Source: Paralithodes platypus
Lineage: Eukaryota > Arthropoda > Malacostraca > Decapoda > Lithodidae
Direction of reading: 5' to 3'
Length of the DNA stretch: 64,000 nucleotides
Assembly (NCBI GenBank): GCA_032716605.1
Contig: CM064538.1
Coordinates: 18,641,263 to 18,705,262 of the forward strand
Made by a program: the position numbers and the translations under genes. Below the pieces are notes generated by a model, which was not told where the DNA came from, did not search any database, and saw nothing but the letters and a program-made list of their open reading frames with translations. Positions 61,193 through 64,000 of this stretch are shown one piece after another. Each line of letters opens with the position of its first letter. Positions within the stretch are counted from its first letter, which is position 1.

Positions 61193-61394
61193 GGGAGGGA
61201 TGGAAATGAGTGGTAAGCTCCAGGGGTGGTGGTGGTGGCGGGTATAAACGGGGCGAACTCGTTGTCCAAGAGCTGGGCGATTTGGTTTCGGGGCGAATTT
61301 TCCTGTAACCAAGGAAGCTACCTTTATTCTTATTTGAAGAACCCCCGCCAACTTGGCTAAGTGATACAATTTTAATAGTCCTGGTACTATTATG

Positions 61395-61805
61395 GAACCT
61401 CTGACATTATCAAAACAACTCTTGCCCAATAGTCAATGCCCCGGTCAACAAATAGTCAAGCGAAATCAAGCCTAGTTTGTTTGCCTCTTGGTTAGCTTTG
61501 ACTTGACCGCTGGTGATCTATGTTTATATCCCATCTCCTTTATTATCTTGCGTACAGTTTCTGTAGAAGTTTGAAATTGCAAATGTTGCTTAGCTACCTC
61601 GGCGTTTGAGAATGGATGGTTATCCATATACTGTTTAATTTTTTGGTCCTGTTATTACGTGGTTTTCCGCTTAGCCCCACTTCTATGTCGGTCTGTCATT
61701 TGTCCTTCCAACTTTTTTTTGCCACCAGTAAACTTTCCGATACCCCACTCTCGCTCATCCCAATCATACTACCGCGTTCAGCAACCTTGCTGAATGGATG
61801 ACTAG
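61395..61805 (-). pseudogene. decayed Tc1-like transposase, DNA-binding region
   Basis: The minus strand gives a first helix-turn-helix-like stretch SMIGMSESGVSESLL, a linker LSGKPRNNRTKKL, then the second domain NHPFSNAEVAKQHLQFQTST, ETVRKIIKEMGYKHRSPAVK, SKLTKRQTN and, after a stop, DYWARVV. This order (paired HTH, basic hinge, T-V-R-x-x-I-K-E-x-G-Y-x-x-R-x-P, then W-A-R-V-V before the first catalytic Asp) is that of Tc1/mariner transposases. At least one frameshift and two stops; the catalytic domain is lost. Confidence 0.7.
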
Positions 61806-61913
61806 GTGTGATGTGGGCAAGAGAGTATTGAGGATTTTCTGATTACCTCAGTTTCCAATAATTACAGCCGCACGTGTTTTTATTTTATTTTTATTTTTTT
61901 ACCGAAAAAGGTT

Positions 61914-62401
61914 CGAAACCACTTACCTAAAAGCAGTGCAAGACTGCATACCATCGAAAATACAACGTCCAGGCCATAATAATAAGCCCAAATGGTGGAA
62001 TGAAGATATTTCAAACTGCCTGCTTGCTAAAAAATGTGCTAATGATAGATTAAAATACTCACAAAATGACGAAGAACGGGTGAAATTTGTAGAGCTACGA
62101 CGCAAAGCCAAAAAGTGAATTAAACAAAGTAAAAAGACCCTAGAGTTACATATTGCGAATCAAAGTAAAACAAACTCGAAAGAATTCTATAGTTATATCA
62201 GAAAGAAAAAAGTAGTTACTTCAACTGTTGGACCGTTAGTCAATGAAAATGGAGAATACACCAAAGACGAAGTACAAATGAGTAATGCCCTCAATACCTT
62301 CTTTGCATCAGTTTTTACAACAGAAGACCTCCGTGATATCCCTACACCATCGCCGATTCAGATTGATAATTCAGATGTTCTAAGCAATATCACCGTTACA
62401 G
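61914..62401 (+). pseudogene. CR1-like LINE copy 3, linker before RT
   Basis: Reads LKAVQDCIPSKIQRP, NNKPKWWNEDISNCLLAKKC, VKFVELRRKAKK, stop (TGA at 62116), then SKTNSKEFYSYIRKKKV, VGPLVNENGEYTKDEVQMSN and ALNTFFASVFTTED. A 2-bp loss near 62402 shifts the frame into the RT. Confidence 0.85.
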
Positions 62402-63094
62402 AGAGAAGTATTGAATTGGTTAGATAAACTCAAGGTAAATAAAACGCATGGACCTGATACAATCTCGCCTAGAGTTCTAAAGGAAGCTAAGGATGAGCTC
62501 TCCAAACCACTGACATTACTATTCAATAAATCCTTGCAGTCTAAAACTATGCCTGATCAGTGGAAGATAGCCAACGTAACACCGATATTAAAAAAAGGCA
62601 GCAAATCCCTACCCAGTAACTATCGTCCAATTAGCTTAACCTCAGTTGTATGTAAAATGCTAGAAACGGTCATAAGAGACACTCTTAATCACTTAGAGGA
62701 AAATAACATACTTAAAGATACTCCACACGGCTTTTGTAAAAAACTTTCTTGTTTAACAAACCTCTTCGACTTCTTCCACGATATCTTCAACCTCTACGAT
62801 GAGAGTATAGCTGTAGATATTATATACCTTGATTTTCAAAAGGCCTTTGACAAAGTTCCCCACAAATGTTTACTGCTAAAACTAAAAGCGCATGGAATAC
62901 AAGATGGTGTGTTGAAATTGATAGAAAATTGGCTCCGCAACAGAAAGCAAAGAGTAGTCATAAACGGTAAGGTATCTAAATGGACCAATGTAAGTAGCGG
63001 GGTACCCCAGGGATCGGTACTAGGACCAATTCTCTTTCTAATTTACATAAACGACATGGAAGAGTCTCACCTGTACAATCTCAAAATTTGCTGA
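62402..63094 (+). pseudogene. CR1-like LINE copy 3, RT fingers and palm
   Basis: Reads LNWLDKLKVNKTHGPDTISP, SKTMPDQWKIANVTPILKKG, SNYRPISLTSVVCKMLE, motif A IIYLDFQKAFDKVPHK, motif [22 protein letters not shown] small deletion near 63058 (GACATGGAAGAGTCTCAC, where copy 1 has GACATAGATGAGGGTCTCAC) shifts the frame just before the catalytic FADDTK at about 63086-63103. Confidence 0.9.
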
Positions 63095-63143
63095 CGATAC
63101 AAAAATTGCAAATAGCGTACTCTCAAAAGAACAAGTTGACGAT

Positions 63144-63530
63144 ATGCAACACAATCTAGATAAATTGTCACATTGGGCCCAAATTTGGCAAATGAGTTTC
63201 AATGCGGATAAATGTAGAGTACTACATATCGGATACCTAAATGAGAAGGCAAACTATTCGATGAATGGCACTCAGCTTAAGAATGTAAACAGAGAAACCG
63301 ATCTGGGAGTAACAATACAGAGTAACCTAAAACAGAGTCAACAATGTTCAGACGTTGTTAAGAAAGCAAACAAAATAATTGGCTTTATAGGCAGGTCATT
63401 TGAGCATAAATCCAAAGACTTTATCCTAACCCTTTACAATTCCTTAGTCCGCCCTCTTCTGGAATACTACGTTCAATCCTGGTGCCCTTATTACCAAAAA
63501 GACAAACAAGCTAGAACGAGTTCAATGTAG
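63144..63530 (+). pseudogene. CR1-like LINE copy 3, RT thumb region
   Basis: Reads [20 protein letters not shown], KVxHIGY-type VLHIGYLNEKANYSM, LGVTIQSNLKQSQQCSDVVK and LTLYNSLVRPLLEYYVQSWC. A deletion at KDKQAR (copies 1 and 2 have KDINKLERVQRR) ends the frame at 63530. Confidence 0.88.
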
Positions 63531-63538
63531 TTACCAAA

Positions 63539-63901
63539 ATGATACCTAGCCTAAAGAACAAACCATACGAAGAGCGTCTTAGAGAATTAAATCTATTTCC
63601 TTTAACCCAGCGCAGATTAAGAGGTGACTTGATTCAAGTGTTCAAAGGCATCGACAATATGAACTGTAGTAAGTACTTCACTATCGACCAATCTAATTAC
63701 ACGCGGGGAAACGCTTGCAAAATTATTGGTAAATCTTTTAACTCACACGAATCTAAGAATTTCTTCTTCAATCGAGTTGTCAACTTGTGGAATAGGCTTC
63801 CCCGAGACGTTATAGACTGCAGCACCGTTGATTCATTTAAACTCCGCCTAGACAAATATCTCGCATCAAACCCGCTACTGACTGTGTTTGTAAATGAATA
63901 A
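63539..63901 (+). pseudogene. CR1-like LINE copy 3, C-terminal segment
   Basis: Reads MIPSLKNKPYEERLRELN, FPLTQRRLRGDLIQVFKGID, YTRGNACKIIGKSFNSHESK, SFKLRLDKYLASNP, ending VNE then TAA. It is one short codon loss away from copy 2 (VFKIIKGID against VFKGID). Confidence 0.88.
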
Positions 63902-64000
63902 CTTTATTTTATCCTCCCTTCAGTTACTAACCCATATGTCCCCTACTAACTTCCTAGTCCTGCCACGGAAATTAGTTCCAGGGCAGTAGTTCCCTTTCCA

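Larger units (their letters stand above)
61911..64000 (+). mobile_element. CR1-like LINE, copy 3, 5'-truncated, continues past the window
   Basis: Homology to copy 2 begins at about TTCGAAACCACTTACC. It runs from the end of the endonuclease through RT and the C-terminus (stop at 63901) into the 3'UTR, which is cut by the window edge before the tandem tail. It is the least damaged RT of the three copies. Confidence 0.9.

Overview
The window looks like a repeat-dense, gene-poor stretch of an arthropod nuclear genome. A decapod crustacean is my best guess. The grounds are abundant microsatellites, many CR1- and RTE-type non-LTR retrotransposons (LINEs), tRNA-derived short elements (SINEs), short CCTAA (TTAGG-type) telomere-like units, and GT-AG splice-site-like motifs. 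I see no prokaryotic feature, no rRNA, no CRISPR and no convincing host protein gene. The host assignment is inference.

Layout. 1-2.5 kb: a 30-bp minisatellite that grew out of the tail of a dispersed TTAA-bounded element. 2.5-9.7 kb: foldback elements, LINE fragments, long simple repeats and purine tracts. 9.8-11 kb: a 22-bp array whose units carry TGAGTCA. 11.5-16.1 kb: an inverted dimer of a Tc1-like miniature element, then an RTE-like LINE split by an opposite-strand CR1-like LINE. 17-19.6 kb: several miniature inverted-repeat elements. 19.6-23.6 kb: a 4-kb LINE encoding a 2A-like peptide and a PHD-like zinc finger, flanked by units of a 90-bp satellite (array at 23.6-24.6 kb). 26.2-27.2 kb: nested TA-type foldback elements. 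27.8-28.9 kb: a 56-bp array and a 46-bp array.

28.9-50.4 kb may be a transcribed unit on the + strand. There are a donor at 28995, an exon-like block at 36280-36369, two zero-length-exon (recursive) splice-like sites at 46609 and 47379, and an exon-like block at 50318-50390. The introns would hold a 25-bp array, a 35-bp array and most of the TTAA elements. No continuous ATG-started protein joins the blocks, so a non-coding or 5'UTR-type transcript is as likely as a coding one.

The most distinctive content is a set of TTAA-bounded, protein-less elements. Families A, B and C have CCCTTT-like termini (piggyBac-like). Families P and G share a GCGAGCG hairpin core. Family A is nested inside families B and G at several places, which gives a relative age order (A youngest). 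Family G has independently seeded two satellite arrays, one from each end.

50.4-64 kb: further nested TTAA elements, SINEs, decayed LINEs, a 5'-truncated RNase H-bearing LINE with a 17-bp target-site duplication, a 30-bp array, a decayed Tc1-like transposase, and a third copy of the CR1-like LINE running off the right edge. Every protein-coding remnant I recognise is transposon-derived and almost all are broken by frameshifts. Some frameshifts lie in homopolymers and could be assembly errors. Most long open frames in simple repeats are artefacts of the repeats.
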